From: Clostridiales bacterium | GTDB lineage: Bacteria > Bacillota > Clostridia > Oscillospirales > Acutalibacteraceae | Assembly: GCA_024690965.1 (NCBI GenBank) | Contig: JAILOG010000002.1 | Location: 1-64,000 of the forward strand | Reading direction: 5' to 3' | DNA: 64,000 nucleotides | Shown here: positions 48,317 through 58,132 of the stretch, one piece after another | Numbering within the stretch: the first letter of the stretch is position 1 | Layout: every line of letters begins with the position of its first letter | Notes under the pieces: generated by a model | The model's database searches: none | What the model was told of the DNA's origin: nothing | Seen by the model: only the letters and a program-made list of their open reading frames with translations | Position numbers and translations under genes: made by a program

Positions 48317-49246
48317 ATGACCGATAAATACATTACAGTAATAGGCGGCATTAATGCCGATATTATAGGCACGCCTGAAAAAAGACCTGTTATGCACGAC
48401 TCAAACCCCGGAAGCAACACACTGTACCCCGGCGGTGTTGGCAGAAATATTGCCGAAAACTGCGCGAAATTGGGCATAAAGACAAAGCTTTTGTCGTCAA
48501 TCGGAAATGACTATTTCGGACAGTTTATCCAGGACGCCACAAAGCATCCGAATATGGATCTTTCAAATCTTATTATCAGCGATAAGCATAATACTTCAAC
48601 ATATGTGTGCCTCAACGATGAAAACGGCGATATTCATTACGCTGTTAACGATATGCTTGTAACAGAGCTTATAACACCGGAATATATTGAATCTAAGCTT
48701 GAGCTTATTAATAATTCGGCGGCGATTGTAATAGATACAAACATTCCCGTTGAAACAATAAAGTATATATGCGAGAATGTTACCGTTCCGATAATCGCCG
48801 ATACCGTGTCTGAAAACAAAGCGCCTAAGCTTATGACCGTTATGAACAAATTATATGCGGTAAAGGTAAATTTGCTTGAAGCCGAGCTTATGAGCGGTAT
48901 TCATATAAACAATTTCTATGACGCCAAAGACGCTGCCTTTAAATTGCAGGATAAAGGCATTAAAAACGTTTTTCTTACAATGGGCTCTAACGGCGTAACG
49001 TATTGCGGAGATCTTGAAGCTGGAATATTGCCTGCGTATAAAATAAAGAGCGTTAACACCGCAGGCTGCGGCGACGCATTTACTGCCGCAATGGTTTACG
49101 GATATATAAACGGTTTAAGTGCGAAAAAGACGGCTCTTTGCGGTCTTGCGTGCGCTGCGCTAACACTTGCCACCGAAAAAACGGTGAGCGATGAAATATC
49201 GCCGGAGGCAATATCAAGAATAATAGAGGAGGATAATATACTATGA
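48317..49246 (+). CDS. psuK: Pseudouridine kinase (PfkB family)
   Basis: A 309-residue PfkB-type sugar kinase. It has the GGINADIIG start, the GGVGRNIAEN substrate motif and the C-terminal NTAGCGDAFTAAM with the catalytic Asp and anion hole. It phosphorylates pseudouridine to the 5'-phosphate, the specificity being inferred from the translationally coupled psuG (ATGA overlap). The start is ATG at 48317 with AAGGAAG upstream; the in-frame TTG at 48308 has no ribosome binding site. Confidence 0.93.
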   Translation: MTDKYITVIGGINADIIGTPEKRPVMHDSNPGSNTLYPGGVGRNIAENCAKLGIKTKLLSSIGNDYFGQFIQDATKHPNMDLSNLIISDKHNTSTYVCLNDENGDIHYAVNDMLVTELITPEYIESKLELINNSAAIVIDTNIPVETIKYICENVTVPIIADTVSENKAPKLMTVMNKLYAVKVNLLEAELMSGIHINNFYDAKDAAFKLQDKGIKNVFLTMGSNGVTYCGDLEAGILPAYKIKSVNTAGCGDAFTAAMVYGYINGLSAKKTALCGLACAALTLATEKTVSDEISPEAISRIIEEDNIL

Positions 49247-50169
49247 TTTTATCGGATTATGTGAAGGTATCTGACGAGGTAAAACGTGCCATAGAAGAAA
49301 ACAAACCTGTTGTTGCGCTGGAGTCGACTATAATCTCGCACGGAATGCCTTATCCGCAAAATGTTGAAACCGCTCTTAATGTAGAAAGAATAATAAGAGA
49401 AAACGGCGCCATACCCGCTACAATAGCCGTTATAGGCGGAAAGATTCGTGTAGGACTCACAAAAGATGAAATTGAGTACCTCGGCAAAAAGGGTCTTGAA
49501 GTAACAAAAGCCAGCCGCAGAGATTTGCCCGTAATTCTTGCAATGGGTGAAGACGGCGCGACAACGGTTGCCACAACAATGATAGGCGCAGCCGCGGCAG
49601 GAATTAAAGTGTTTGCCACGGGCGGCGTAGGCGGCGTGCACCGCGGCGCGGAAAAAACAATGGATATAAGCGCTGACCTTGAAGAGCTTGCAATGACAGA
49701 TGTTATGGTAGTCTGCGCGGGCTGCAAATCTATTCTCGATTTAGGACTTACTTTGGAATATTTAGAGACCAAAGGCGTGCCTGTTATCGGATACAAAACG
49801 GACGAACTTCCCGCGTTTTATACAATACACAGCGGCTTTTCGGTAGACCGCAGATTAGACACGCCGAAAGATATAGCAAAAACATTCGCGGCAAAGCAGG
49901 CGTGCGGTTTAAAGGGCGGTATGCTTGTAACAAACCCGATACCCCAAGATTTCTCTATGGACAAGGAGCTTATCGACAAAACGATAGAAGAAGCCGTATG
50001 CGAAGCCGAGAAGCTTGAAATAAAAGGTAAAAAGATAACGCCGTTTTTGCTTGATAAAATTCAAAAGCTCACAGGCGGTGACAGCTTAAAGGCAAACATT
50101 CAGCTTGTGTATAACAACGCTCGACTTGCTTCACAAATAGCAATAAGCTATTGTGATCTGAATAGATAA
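49243..50169 (+). CDS. psuG: Pseudouridine-5'-phosphate glycosidase
   Basis: A 308-residue enzyme that splits pseudouridine 5'-phosphate into uracil and ribose 5-phosphate by breaking a C-C glycosidic bond. It has ALESTIISHGMPYPQN at the N terminus, AVIGGKIRVGL (Schiff-base-region Lys), TTVATTMIGAAAAGIKVFAT and GGVGGVHRGAE. This complements psuK and recycles pseudouridine from RNA turnover. The AGAGGAGG ribosome binding site lies inside psuK. Confidence 0.95.
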   Translation: MILSDYVKVSDEVKRAIEENKPVVALESTIISHGMPYPQNVETALNVERIIRENGAIPATIAVIGGKIRVGLTKDEIEYLGKKGLEVTKASRRDLPVILAMGEDGATTVATTMIGAAAAGIKVFATGGVGGVHRGAEKTMDISADLEELAMTDVMVVCAGCKSILDLGLTLEYLETKGVPVIGYKTDELPAFYTIHSGFSVDRRLDTPKDIAKTFAAKQACGLKGGMLVTNPIPQDFSMDKELIDKTIEEAVCEAEKLEIKGKKITPFLLDKIQKLTGGDSLKANIQLVYNNARLASQIAISYCDLNR

Positions 50170-50180
50170 CGTACATAAAT

Positions 50181-50217
50181 TTTCCCCTGCCGATCAATTA
50201 TCGACAGGGGAAAGTTT
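50181..50217. terminator. Bidirectional terminator between psuG and dapL
   Basis: TTTCCCCTGCCGAT (50181-50194) pairs with ATCGACAGGGGAAA (50200-50213, one mismatch), followed by GTTTTAT; A/T runs on the other side serve dapL. Confidence 0.9.
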
Positions 50218-50219
50218 TA

Positions 50220-51410
50220 TCAAATGCCTTTAAGTAATGCGTATAATCTTTCGCAGGCTTTTTCAATTTCATTTGTGTCTCCGAAAGAGGAAAGCCTCAT
50301 ATATCCGTCCCCTCCGTTGCCGAAGCCCACACCGGGGATCGTTACTACTTGAATTTCATTAAGCAGATAGTCGAAAAACTCCCAACTTCCCATATTATTA
50401 GGGCATTTCATCCATATATAAGGAGAATTCACGCCTCCGCAGTACCAAATACCAAGCTTATCGAGCGTCTGCATTATACAGCGGGCGTTATTTTTATATA
50501 CCCCTATATTTTTCATACATTCACACATACCATCATCTGTAAACACTGCCTCCGCGGCACGCTGAATGATATAGGGTACGCCGTTTAGTTTTGTTGCGCG
50601 GTTTCGCTTCCAAAGTCTGTTTAAACTCCTGTTATCGCGAGCAAGCTCATTTGGGATAACGGTATATCCGCAGCGCATACCTGTAAAGCCTGCCGTTTTT
50701 GAAAGCGAACATATCTCTATTGCACAGGTCTTTGCGCCCTCAATTTCAAATATTGAACGGGGCAGAGAAGGATCTTCTATAAATGCCTCGTAAGCCGAGT
50801 CCATTATGATTACCGCGCCTGTCTTGTTTGCGTGGTCTACCCACTGCTTTAATTGCTGTTTGTTGTAAACCGCGCCTGTGGGATTATTCGGTGAGCATAT
50901 ATATATAATATCTGCTTTGATGTTGGGGTCGGGCAGAGGAAGAAAACCGTTTTCTTCATTTGCGCAAAGCCTTATTATTTCTCTGCCATCCATTATATTT
51001 GTGTCGGCGTATTGGGGGTAGGTAGGGTCGATTATAAGCACTTTGTTATCTATGTCAAATATATCTACAAGCGCGCCGATATCTTCGCCCGCGCCGTTTG
51101 TTATGAATATTTCATCTATGGAAAGCTCTACATTTCTCTTTTTGTAATAAGAAGCTACCGCATTGCGCAAAAACGGCGCGCCGGCCCCAAGCGTATAACC
51201 GTGAAATGTCTCTTTGTTTGCTTGCTCGTCCACGGCTTTGTGCATAGCTTCTATACTCGCCTTGCACAGCGGCAGGGTAACATCTCCTATCCCCATTTGA
51301 TATATGTGCTTTTCGGGGTTTGCGTGTATAAAATCATTTGTTTTCCGCAACACCTTAAAAAACATAAGGTTTTGTTCTAAGTTATCATAATATCTGTTTG
51401 GTTTTGTCAT
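50220..51410 (-). CDS. dapL: LL-diaminopimelate aminotransferase
   Basis: A 396-residue fold-type I PLP aminotransferase that converts tetrahydrodipicolinate to LL-diaminopimelate in one step for lysine and peptidoglycan synthesis. It has YQMGIGDVTLPL at the N terminus, the GYTLGAGAPFLRNAVA segment, CSPNNPTGAVY, and the PLP Lys in CSLSKTAGFTGMRCGY. The closest family is DapL rather than generic AspC because of these motifs and the short N terminus. Own promoter on the minus strand. Confidence 0.93.
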   Translation of the reverse strand: MTKPNRYYDNLEQNLMFFKVLRKTNDFIHANPEKHIYQMGIGDVTLPLCKASIEAMHKAVDEQANKETFHGYTLGAGAPFLRNAVASYYKKRNVELSIDEIFITNGAGEDIGALVDIFDIDNKVLIIDPTYPQYADTNIMDGREIIRLCANEENGFLPLPDPNIKADIIYICSPNNPTGAVYNKQQLKQWVDHANKTGAVIIMDSAYEAFIEDPSLPRSIFEIEGAKTCAIEICSLSKTAGFTGMRCGYTVIPNELARDNRSLNRLWKRNRATKLNGVPYIIQRAAEAVFTDDGMCECMKNIGVYKNNARCIMQTLDKLGIWYCGGVNSPYIWMKCPNNMGSWEFFDYLLNEIQVVTIPGVGFGNGGDGYMRLSSFGDTNEIEKACERLYALLKGI

Positions 51411-51443
51411 AATTTAGACCGCCTGTTTTCAAAATACATCGTA

Positions 51444-51472
51444 ATTATATATTTTTGACCGTTAAAAATCAA
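51444..51472 (-). promoter_or_regulatory. Promoter of dapL
   Basis: Minus-strand TTGATT (plus 51467-51472), 17-nt spacer, TATAAT (plus 51444-51449). Confidence 0.75.
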
Positions 51473-51551
51473 GAATGTGTATAAAATAATATACATTTTA
51501 CAGCATTAACAATATTTTTTGCTTAAATTTTTAATAAAAATTGTATAAATG

Positions 51552-51580
51552 TTGCAATTGATGAAAATGTATGATAGAAT
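51552..51580 (+). promoter_or_regulatory. Promoter of glpK and the hydrolase gene
   Basis: TTGCAA (51552-51557), 17-nt spacer, TAGAAT (51575-51580), 34 nt before glpK. Confidence 0.65.
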
Positions 51581-51613
51581 CAAGATGTCCAGTTTTGATT
51601 TTCGGAGGTAGTT

Positions 51614-53107
51614 ATGGATAAAAAATACATAGTTGCTTTGGATCAGGGTACAACAAGTTCTCGTGCCGTAATATTCGACCACGAGCAAAACATTGTTGCC
51701 ATTGCCCAAAAAGAGTTTAAACAGATATACCCCAATCCCGGCTGGGTAGAACACGACCCGATGGAAATTTTTGAATCGCAGGATAAGGTGTTCAGGCAGG
51801 CTGTTGCGCAAAGCGGGATAAAGCCCGAAGAAATTGCCGCCGTGGGAATAACTAACCAACGTGAAACCACAATAGTATGGGACAAAGAAACTGGTTTGCC
51901 GATATATAACGCCATAGTTTGGCAGTGCAGAAGAACTGCGCCTATATGCGAACAGCTAAAAGAAGAAGGACTTTCAAATTATATCAAAAAAACTACGGGA
52001 CTGGTTGTAGACGCATATTTCAGCGGAACAAAGATAAAATGGATACTTGACAACGTAGAAGGAGCAAAAGAAAAAGCAAAAGAAGGCAAATTAGCTTTCG
52101 GTACTGTTGACTCTTGGCTTGTGTGGAATTATACAAAAGGGAAAAAGCACATAACAGATGTTACAAACGCGTCCAGAACAATGCTTTACAATATAAAAGA
52201 ACTTAAATGGGATGAAAACCTTTGCGAAGCTTTGGATATACCCATGTCTATGCTGCCGCAGGTAATGTCCTCAAGCGAAGTTTACGGAGAAATTGATTTC
52301 GACGGTTGCAAGATACCCATATCGGGAATCGCGGGCGATCAGCAGGCCGCTTTGTTCGGGCAAAACTGCTTTGAAAAAGGCGAGGCTAAGAATACTTACG
52401 GAACGGGTTGCTTTTTGCTGATGAATACAGGTGAGGATATATGCTATTCGGAGTCGGGATTGCTTTCTACGATTGCTATAGGATTAAACGGCAAAGTGCA
52501 GTATGCACTTGAGGGAAGTGTTTTTACAGGCGGTGCCGTGGTGCAATGGCTGAGGGATGAAATTCATCTTATAAACGACGCGAGAGATACGGAGTATTTC
52601 GCCACTAAAGTAGAAAACACCGGCGGTGTTTATATTGTTCCCGCTTTTACGGGGCTCGGCGCACCTTACTGGGATATGTACGCAAGAGGAACGATAGTGG
52701 GAATTACAAGAGGCACACGCAGAGAGCATATCATAAGGGCGGCGCTGGAGTCTATTGCGTTTCAGTCCAATGAGCTTTTGTGTGCTTTGCAGGAAGATTC
52801 TGGCATAATAATAAAAGAGCTTCGTGTAGACGGAGGCGCGTCTGCCAATAATTTTCTTATGCAGTTTCAGAGCAATGTTATAGGCAAGCCTGTAAGACGA
52901 CCGATGATAAGAGAAACAACTGCGCTTGGCGCGGCGTATTTGGCAGGACTTGCGGTAGGCTTTTGGAAAAGTACCGATGAGCTTAAAAACCTTTGGTCTT
53001 TGGATAAACTTTTTGAGCCAAACGAAGAAGAAAAAAGCGCGGAACTTATGCGCAAAAAGTGGAAAAAAGCGGTTGAAAGAGCGTTATCTTGGGAAGAAAA
53101 GGAGTAA
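51614..53107 (+). CDS. glpK: Glycerol kinase
   Basis: A 497-residue FGGY-family kinase that phosphorylates glycerol to glycerol 3-phosphate. It has the ATP-phosphate motif [27 protein letters not shown], the catalytic-Asp region [15 protein letters not shown], and [11 protein letters not shown]. Length is typical. The product feeds the GlpA-like/GlpB-like/DUF1667 dehydrogenase encoded at 38-41 kb. The lipase-like gene starts 7 nt downstream. Confidence 0.97.
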   Translation: MDKKYIVALDQGTTSSRAVIFDHEQNIVAIAQKEFKQIYPNPGWVEHDPMEIFESQDKVFRQAVAQSGIKPEEIAAVGITNQRETTIVWDKETGLPIYNAIVWQCRRTAPICEQLKEEGLSNYIKKTTGLVVDAYFSGTKIKWILDNVEGAKEKAKEGKLAFGTVDSWLVWNYTKGKKHITDVTNASRTMLYNIKELKWDENLCEALDIPMSMLPQVMSSSEVYGEIDFDGCKIPISGIAGDQQAALFGQNCFEKGEAKNTYGTGCFLLMNTGEDICYSESGLLSTIAIGLNGKVQYALEGSVFTGGAVVQWLRDEIHLINDARDTEYFATKVENTGGVYIVPAFTGLGAPYWDMYARGTIVGITRGTRREHIIRAALESIAFQSNELLCALQEDSGIIIKELRVDGGASANNFLMQFQSNVIGKPVRRPMIRETTALGAAYLAGLAVGFWKSTDELKNLWSLDKLFEPNEEEKSAELMRKKWKKAVERALSWEEKE

Positions 53108-53113
53108 TGGGTT

Positions 53114-54034
53114 ATGAATAAAAAGATCATCACAGTAAAAGACCTGCAAAACCGTGACGCAAAATGTATAGTCTGGATGCCCGATAATGAAAATGCCGCG
53201 CGCTGTATTTTACAGATATCTCACGGAATGGAAGAACACATAGAAAGATATGAAGATTTCGCTTCATATTTGTGCGATAACGGATATATTGTAATTGGCA
53301 GTGATCAGGTTGGTCACGGAATAACATTAAGCAAGGATGAATTGGGCTATTTCGGCGAAGGCGGATATGAGGGCTGCATAGACAGGCTACACTGCGTTAC
53401 TCTGAAGGCTAAACAAATGTATCCCGATCTGCCGATAGTTTTGCTCGGACATTCAATGGGCTCGTTTATGGCAAGAGGTTATATTACGCGTTACGGAAAA
53501 GAGCTCAACGGAGCTGTTATTATGGGAACATCGGGACCAAACCCTGCCTTGGGCATGGGCAAGCTTCTCATTAATATTATTTCTTTGTTTAAAGGTGAAC
53601 GGGCAAAAAGCAGATTTATTACAAAGATGATGTTTGGCTCATATAATAAAAAGTTTGACGGTGAGGGAGTTTATCAGTGGCTTACAAAGCGTGACGATAT
53701 AAAAACTGCTTACGAGCGTGATGAGTATTGTGGTTTTGGATTTACTCTGAACGGATATAAAGGGCTTGTGGGTATATTGGGCGAGGTATCAAACCCAAAA
53801 TGGGCAAACGATGTTCCAAAAGAGCTGCCGATACTCATTATATCCGGTAAAGACGACCCCGTGGGGGATTATTCAAAGGGCGTTATGACTGTTTATGAAA
53901 GATTGAAAGAATCCGGCGTAGAAGATCTCAGACTAAAGCTGTTTGAAAACGACCGCCACGAAATACTGAACGAAACGGATAACGCGGAAGTATATAAATA
54001 CATTTTAGATTATCTTGATTCTCTTATAAAATAA
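53114..54034 (+). CDS. Alpha/beta hydrolase, monoacylglycerol lipase-like
   Basis: A 306-residue cytoplasmic Hydrolase_4-type enzyme. It has SHGMEEHIERYEDFA after the oxyanion strand, the nucleophile elbow GHSMGS (Ser near 117), the acid in SGKDDPVGD and the His in NDRHEIL. This is the monoacylglycerol lipase/lysophospholipase L2 pattern. Position 7 nt after glpK suggests that it releases glycerol from acylglycerols for GlpK; that is inference from context. Confidence 0.85.
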   Translation: MNKKIITVKDLQNRDAKCIVWMPDNENAARCILQISHGMEEHIERYEDFASYLCDNGYIVIGSDQVGHGITLSKDELGYFGEGGYEGCIDRLHCVTLKAKQMYPDLPIVLLGHSMGSFMARGYITRYGKELNGAVIMGTSGPNPALGMGKLLINIISLFKGERAKSRFITKMMFGSYNKKFDGEGVYQWLTKRDDIKTAYERDEYCGFGFTLNGYKGLVGILGEVSNPKWANDVPKELPILIISGKDDPVGDYSKGVMTVYERLKESGVEDLRLKLFENDRHEILNETDNAEVYKYILDYLDSLIK

Positions 54035-54052
54035 ATGATGTTTCCGGACATA

Positions 54053-54095
54053 CAAAAACCCTGCCGTATCAATTGCATACGACAGGGGTTTTTGT
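54053..54095. terminator. Bidirectional terminator between the hydrolase gene and rplL
   Basis: AAAAACCCTGCCGTAT (54054-54069) pairs with ATACGACAGGGGTTTTT (54077-54093) with one mismatch and one bulge. It shares its core with the terminator at 50181. Confidence 0.92.
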
Positions 54096-54118
54096 TAAAA
54101 AAAGTAAGTATACTAAAA

Positions 54119-54496
54119 TTACTTAATTTCTACTTCTGCGCCAACTTCTGCGAGCTTAGCCTTCATAGCTTCTGCGTCGTCCTTGCTTACGCCCTCTTTA
54201 AGAGTCTTGGGCGCGCCGTCAACAACTTCTTTAGCTTCTTTAAGTCCGAGACCTGTTATCTCTCTGACAGCCTTTATAACCTTGATCTTCTCAGCGCCTG
54301 CGTTCTTAAGGATAACGTCAAACTCTGTCTTTTCTTCAGCTGCTGCTGCGCCGCCTGCTGCGGGAGCCGCTACTGCAACTGCTGCTGCAGCGGATACGCC
54401 GAATTCGTCCTCTACTGCGTGTACGAGCTCTGAAAGCTCAAGAACTGTAAGTGTTTTTAACTCTTCTACTATAGCCATTACTTTTTCTGATGCCAT
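54119..54496 (-). CDS. rplL: 50S ribosomal protein L7/L12
   Basis: A 125-residue acidic stalk protein. The N-terminal dimerisation helices, an Ala/Gly-rich hinge ([20 protein letters not shown], about residues 37-56) and the globular C-terminal domain ending GAEVEIK are present. It recruits GTPase translation factors. It follows rplJ by 56 nt, with GGAGG before the ATG, and is expressed from the L10-leader promoter. Confidence 0.98.
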   Translation of the reverse strand: MASEKVMAIVEELKTLTVLELSELVHAVEDEFGVSAAAAVAVAAPAAGGAAAAEEKTEFDVILKNAGAEKIKVIKAVREITGLGLKEAKEVVDGAPKTLKEGVSKDDAEAMKAKLAEVGAEVEIK

Positions 54497-54552
54497 GATA
54501 GTTTTACCTCCAATAATAATTTTTAAATTTAATACTTTTCGGGGCTTTTAGA

Positions 54553-55062
54553 TTAAGCCTCTGCCGCTTCGCCGTTTTTGTCAACAATAGCTTGTACGGC
54601 ACGTGCGAAGCTTGCGATAGGTGCGTTGAATGCACCGAGTACATTTGCAAGAAGAACTTCTCTTGACGGAAGCTTTGCAAGACTGTGTATCATTTCAAGA
54701 GAAATGACCTCTCCGTCGAGATAACCGCTTTTAACCTCAAAGGTCTTGCTTGTGTCTGCGTACTTGCAAAGAATTCTTGCTGCTGCAACATAATCGTCGT
54801 TGCTTGTCGCGATAGCGGTTGTGTTTTCAAGTACAGGATCAAGACCGTCTATGCCTGCGTCCTTTGCTGCTCTTGACAACAACGTGTTCTTAACTACAGA
54901 GTAATTAACGCCTGCTTCACGAAGCTCTTTTCTGAGCTTTGTATCGTCGGAAACGGTAATACCTTTGTAATTTACGAGAACACCTGCAACAGAATTTTTA
55001 AGTCTGTCCGAAAGCTCTGCAACATAAGCCTTCTTTTGTTCCAAAATTTTCTCGCTTGGCAA
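54553..55062 (-). CDS. rplJ: 50S ribosomal protein L10
   Basis: A 169-residue stalk-base protein with the RNA-binding N-terminal domain (YKGITVSDDTKLRKELREAG and VKNTLLSRA) and the C-terminal helix that binds L7/L12 dimers. The start is TTG at 55062, with GGAGG 9 nt upstream. L10 with L12 represses the operon through the leader. Confidence 0.97.
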   Translation of the reverse strand: MPSEKILEQKKAYVAELSDRLKNSVAGVLVNYKGITVSDDTKLRKELREAGVNYSVVKNTLLSRAAKDAGIDGLDPVLENTTAIATSNDDYVAAARILCKYADTSKTFEVKSGYLDGEVISLEMIHSLAKLPSREVLLANVLGAFNAPIASFARAVQAIVDKNGEAAEA

Positions 55063-55099
55063 TTAAATTCACCTCCGTTAATTTGTGAGATGAGCACCC

Positions 55100-55234
55100 G
55101 GAATGTAAAAACAAATCCTCCCGCAACCGCAGGAGGACATAATTATAATCATAAGGTTATAATAAATAATCATTCCTCGGCAGGTGGACTGTTGTCCGTT
55201 ATGCGGGTGCACCTGCTGTCTTTAGAATTACAGC
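55100..55234 (-). ncRNA. Ribosomal protein L10 leader with attenuator terminator
   Basis: The minus-strand leader contains the diagnostic AGACAGCAGGTGC...CCACCTGCCGAGG arms (plus about 55177-55223) of the L10 leader. A terminator hairpin follows: TCCTCC...GGAGGA at plus 55116-55137, with a T-run on the minus strand from 55115 down. Binding of L10(L12)4 to the kink-turn stem favours termination. Confidence 0.9.
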
Positions 55235-55240
55235 TCGAAC

Positions 55241-55269
55241 ATATTACCACGGTTACGGTATTTTGTCAA
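55241..55269 (-). promoter_or_regulatory. Promoter of rplJ-rplL
   Basis: Minus-strand TTGACA (plus 55264-55269), 17-nt spacer, TAATAT (plus 55241-55246). Confidence 0.8.
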
Positions 55270-55399
55270 TAGTTTTTTTATCTTTTTTTACTTTTTCTGC
55301 TTTTCGAGGCTTTGTTTGAGTTAATTTGATTTTTCGCAACACAGTTGACCTCGGTTATTTATCAATTTTAATAAAAAAATAAAAAAATTTACAAATCAT

Positions 55400-55428
55400 T
55401 TGACATTTTTAATACTTTAATTTATAAT
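55400..55428 (+). promoter_or_regulatory. Promoter of the deoC-deoD-deoB group
   Basis: TTGACA (55400-55405), 17-nt spacer, TATAAT (55423-55428), 70 nt upstream of deoC. Confidence 0.85.
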
Positions 55429-55498
55429 ATTATTCAAATTATAACGCATTTATATAAACGTGTATTTGCGAAAAATTTATCGAATGGGAGTGTTTTAT

Positions 55499-56164
55499 AT
55501 GGAATTAAAAGAAATTTTGTGTAAGGTAGACCACACCTTGCTTACGCAAACAGCTACTTGGGAAGATATTAAAACGATATGTGACGACGGTGTAAAATAC
55601 GGCACAGCATCTGTTTGCATACCTGCTTCTTATGTTAAAAAGGCAAGTGAATATCTTGGGGATAAGCTCGCGGTATGCACAGTTATAGGTTTCCCGAACG
55701 GTTACAGCACAACTGCGGTAAAGTGCTTTGAGACAGAAGACGCGATAAAGAACGGCGCAAAAGAAATAGATATGGTAATAAATATCGGTTGGCTTAAAGA
55801 TAAGAGATATGACGATATTTTGAATGAGATAAAAGCTATAAAGAAAGTATGCGGAGATAAAATATTAAAGGTTATAATAGAAACTTGCTTACTTACAGAT
55901 GAAGAGAAAATCAAGATGTGTGAGATAGTAAGCGACTCAGGCGCGGACTTTATCAAGACTTCTACCGGATTTTCAAAGGGTGGGGCAACAAAAGAAGACG
56001 TAGCCCTTTTTGCGAAGCACGTTAAACCCCACGTTGCCATAAAGGCGGCAGGCGGCATCGCATCTTTGCAGGACGCCGAAGATTTCATAAACCTCGGCGC
56101 GACAAGACTTGGCACGAGCCGTATTGTTAAAATAATCAAAAATGAAGAAGCCACCGGCTATTGA
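55499..56164 (+). CDS. deoC: Deoxyribose-phosphate aldolase
   Basis: A 221-residue class I aldolase that splits 2-deoxyribose 5-phosphate into acetaldehyde and glyceraldehyde 3-phosphate. It has KVDHTLL, the [12 protein letters not shown] segment, [14 protein letters not shown] and the Schiff-base Lys in [15 protein letters not shown], then the phosphate-binding AIKAAGGI. The start is ATG at 55499 with GGGAG upstream, not the upstream ATG at 55460. First gene of the nucleoside catabolism cluster. Confidence 0.96.
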   Translation: MELKEILCKVDHTLLTQTATWEDIKTICDDGVKYGTASVCIPASYVKKASEYLGDKLAVCTVIGFPNGYSTTAVKCFETEDAIKNGAKEIDMVINIGWLKDKRYDDILNEIKAIKKVCGDKILKVIIETCLLTDEEKIKMCEIVSDSGADFIKTSTGFSKGGATKEDVALFAKHVKPHVAIKAAGGIASLQDAEDFINLGATRLGTSRIVKIIKNEEATGY

Positions 56165-56188
56165 TATTATTTTACGGAGGAATTAATT

Positions 56189-56908
56189 ATGGCAACAGCA
56201 CATATTTCAGCAAACAAAGGCGATTTCGCAAAAACAGTTCTTATGCCGGGCGACCCGCTCAGAGCTAAGTTTATTGCAGAGACATTTTTCGAGAACCCTG
56301 TTCTTGTTAACAATGTAAGAGGTATACAGGGATACACGGGTACATACAAGGGCGTTAAAGTATCGGTTATGGCAAGCGGTATGGGTCAGCCATCAATAGG
56401 TATATACAGCTACGAATTGTTCAATTTCTATGATGTTGATAATATAATAAGAGTCGGCTCGGCGGGCGCGGTAAGCGAAGACCTTGACCTCTTTGACGTA
56501 GTGGCAGGTATGGGCGCCTGCACAAACGGTAATTTTGCCGTACAGTACGACATTCCCGGAACATTGGCACCGATAGCAAGCTACAAACTGCTCAGAACAG
56601 CCGATGACTGCGCAAAAGAGCTCGGTGTTGAAATGAAGGTAGGAAATATATTCTCATCCGATACTTTCTACGGCGAATCCGCCGACTTAAACCAAAAGCT
56701 CAATAATATGGGCGTTCTCGCACTTGAGATGGAAGCCGCCGCGCTGTATCTTACAGCGGCGCAGGCAGGCAAACACGCTCTTGCCATCTGCACAATTTCC
56801 GATGTTCCCATGAAGGGCAAAGAGACAACAAGTGAGGAACGTCAGAACGCCTTTACGAAGATGATGGAAATAGCTTTGGAAACAGCCGTTAAGCTCGACA
56901 AAGAATAA
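56189..56908 (+). CDS. deoD: Purine nucleoside phosphorylase, DeoD type
   Basis: A 239-residue hexameric-type PNP that phosphorolyses purine (deoxy)nucleosides to base and (deoxy)ribose 1-phosphate. It has the LMPGDPLRAKFIAE phosphate site, GMGQPSIGIYSYEL, RVGSAGAVSEDL, and the substrate site ALEMEAAALY with the catalytic Asp in TISDVP. GGAGG before the ATG; 24 nt after deoC. Confidence 0.97.
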   Translation: MATAHISANKGDFAKTVLMPGDPLRAKFIAETFFENPVLVNNVRGIQGYTGTYKGVKVSVMASGMGQPSIGIYSYELFNFYDVDNIIRVGSAGAVSEDLDLFDVVAGMGACTNGNFAVQYDIPGTLAPIASYKLLRTADDCAKELGVEMKVGNIFSSDTFYGESADLNQKLNNMGVLALEMEAAALYLTAAQAGKHALAICTISDVPMKGKETTSEERQNAFTKMMEIALETAVKLDKE

Positions 56909-56944
56909 TTCTGTTATCTTATACATAAAGAAAGGTTGATTACA

Positions 56945-58117
56945 ATGGGCATTAAAAGAGCTTTTTTAATTGTGCTTGACAGCTGCGGATGCGGCGCATT
57001 GCCCGACGCGGCAGATTTTGGCGACGCAGGCACAAATACATTAAAATCTATATCTAAATCCTCTAAGTTTGATATACATACACTTAAGAAAATGGGTATG
57101 TTCAATATTGACGGCGTAGACTTTTTAGAGGGTGACGAAAACCACACAGCCGCAATTTGCCGTCTTGAAGAGAAATCGAAAGGCAAAGATACCACAATAG
57201 GTCACTGGGAAATAAGCGGAATAATCTCGGAAAAGCCTTTGCCTACTTATCCTAACGGATTCCCAAAAGACGTGCTTGATAAATTCAGCGCGGCAACAGG
57301 CAGAGGTGTTCTATGCAACAAGCCATACAGCGGAACGGAAGTTATAAAGGATTACGGCGAGCAGCATATGAAAACAGGCGACCTTATAGTATACACAAGC
57401 GCTGACAGCGTATTTCAAATAGCCGCTCATGAAGAAATAGTTCCCATAGAGACACTGTATGAATATTGCCGTATGGCAAGAGAGATACTTGTTGGCGAGC
57501 ATGGCGTAGGCAGAGTTATTGCCAGACCGTTTATCGGCGAGCCTGGTAATTTTACACGTACAAGCAACCGCCACGATTTTTCTATTGAACCGCCGAAAAA
57601 CACTTTGCTTGACGATATGAAGCAAAGCGGTTTGGATGTTATAGCGATAGGCAAAATATTTGATATATTTGCGGGACACGGCATCACCGAAAAAACTTAC
57701 ACAAAAGGCAATACAGACGGTATGGTAAAAACACTTGAGTATGCCGATAAAGATTTTACGGGACTGTGTTTTACAAATCTTGTTGACTTTGATATGCTTT
57801 ACGGTCACCGTAACGACGTTGACGGCTACGCGGCGGCGTTGACCGAGTTTGACAGGTGGCTGCCTAAATTTATGGAAAAGATGCACGACGACGATGTGCT
57901 TATGATAACAGCCGATCACGGCTGTGATCCCGGCTACACCTGCAGTACCGACCACTCAAGGGAACACATTCCTTTTATAATGTACGGCAAGGGTGTTAAG
58001 CCCGTAAACCTCGGTACAAGAAAAACTTATTCGGATATAGGCAAAACCATAGCCGAAATGTTCGGTATCAAAACAGAAATATCCGGCACAAGCTTTCTTA
58101 ATGAGGTATTAAAATAA
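56945..58117 (+). CDS. deoB: Phosphopentomutase
   Basis: A 390-residue alkaline-phosphatase-superfamily metalloenzyme that interconverts (deoxy)ribose 1- and 5-phosphates. It thus links the phosphorylases to DeoC and the pentose phosphate pathway. Motifs are VLDSCGCGALPDAADFGD, the phosphorylated-Thr region GKDTTIGHWE, and the metal ligands in TADHGCDP and TDHSREHIP. ATG at 56945 with AAAGG 9 nt upstream is preferred over TTG 56936. Confidence 0.97.
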   Translation: MGIKRAFLIVLDSCGCGALPDAADFGDAGTNTLKSISKSSKFDIHTLKKMGMFNIDGVDFLEGDENHTAAICRLEEKSKGKDTTIGHWEISGIISEKPLPTYPNGFPKDVLDKFSAATGRGVLCNKPYSGTEVIKDYGEQHMKTGDLIVYTSADSVFQIAAHEEIVPIETLYEYCRMAREILVGEHGVGRVIARPFIGEPGNFTRTSNRHDFSIEPPKNTLLDDMKQSGLDVIAIGKIFDIFAGHGITEKTYTKGNTDGMVKTLEYADKDFTGLCFTNLVDFDMLYGHRNDVDGYAAALTEFDRWLPKFMEKMHDDDVLMITADHGCDPGYTCSTDHSREHIPFIMYGKGVKPVNLGTRKTYSDIGKTIAEMFGIKTEISGTSFLNEVLK

Positions 58118-58132
58118 TACTGTTGTTATTTA

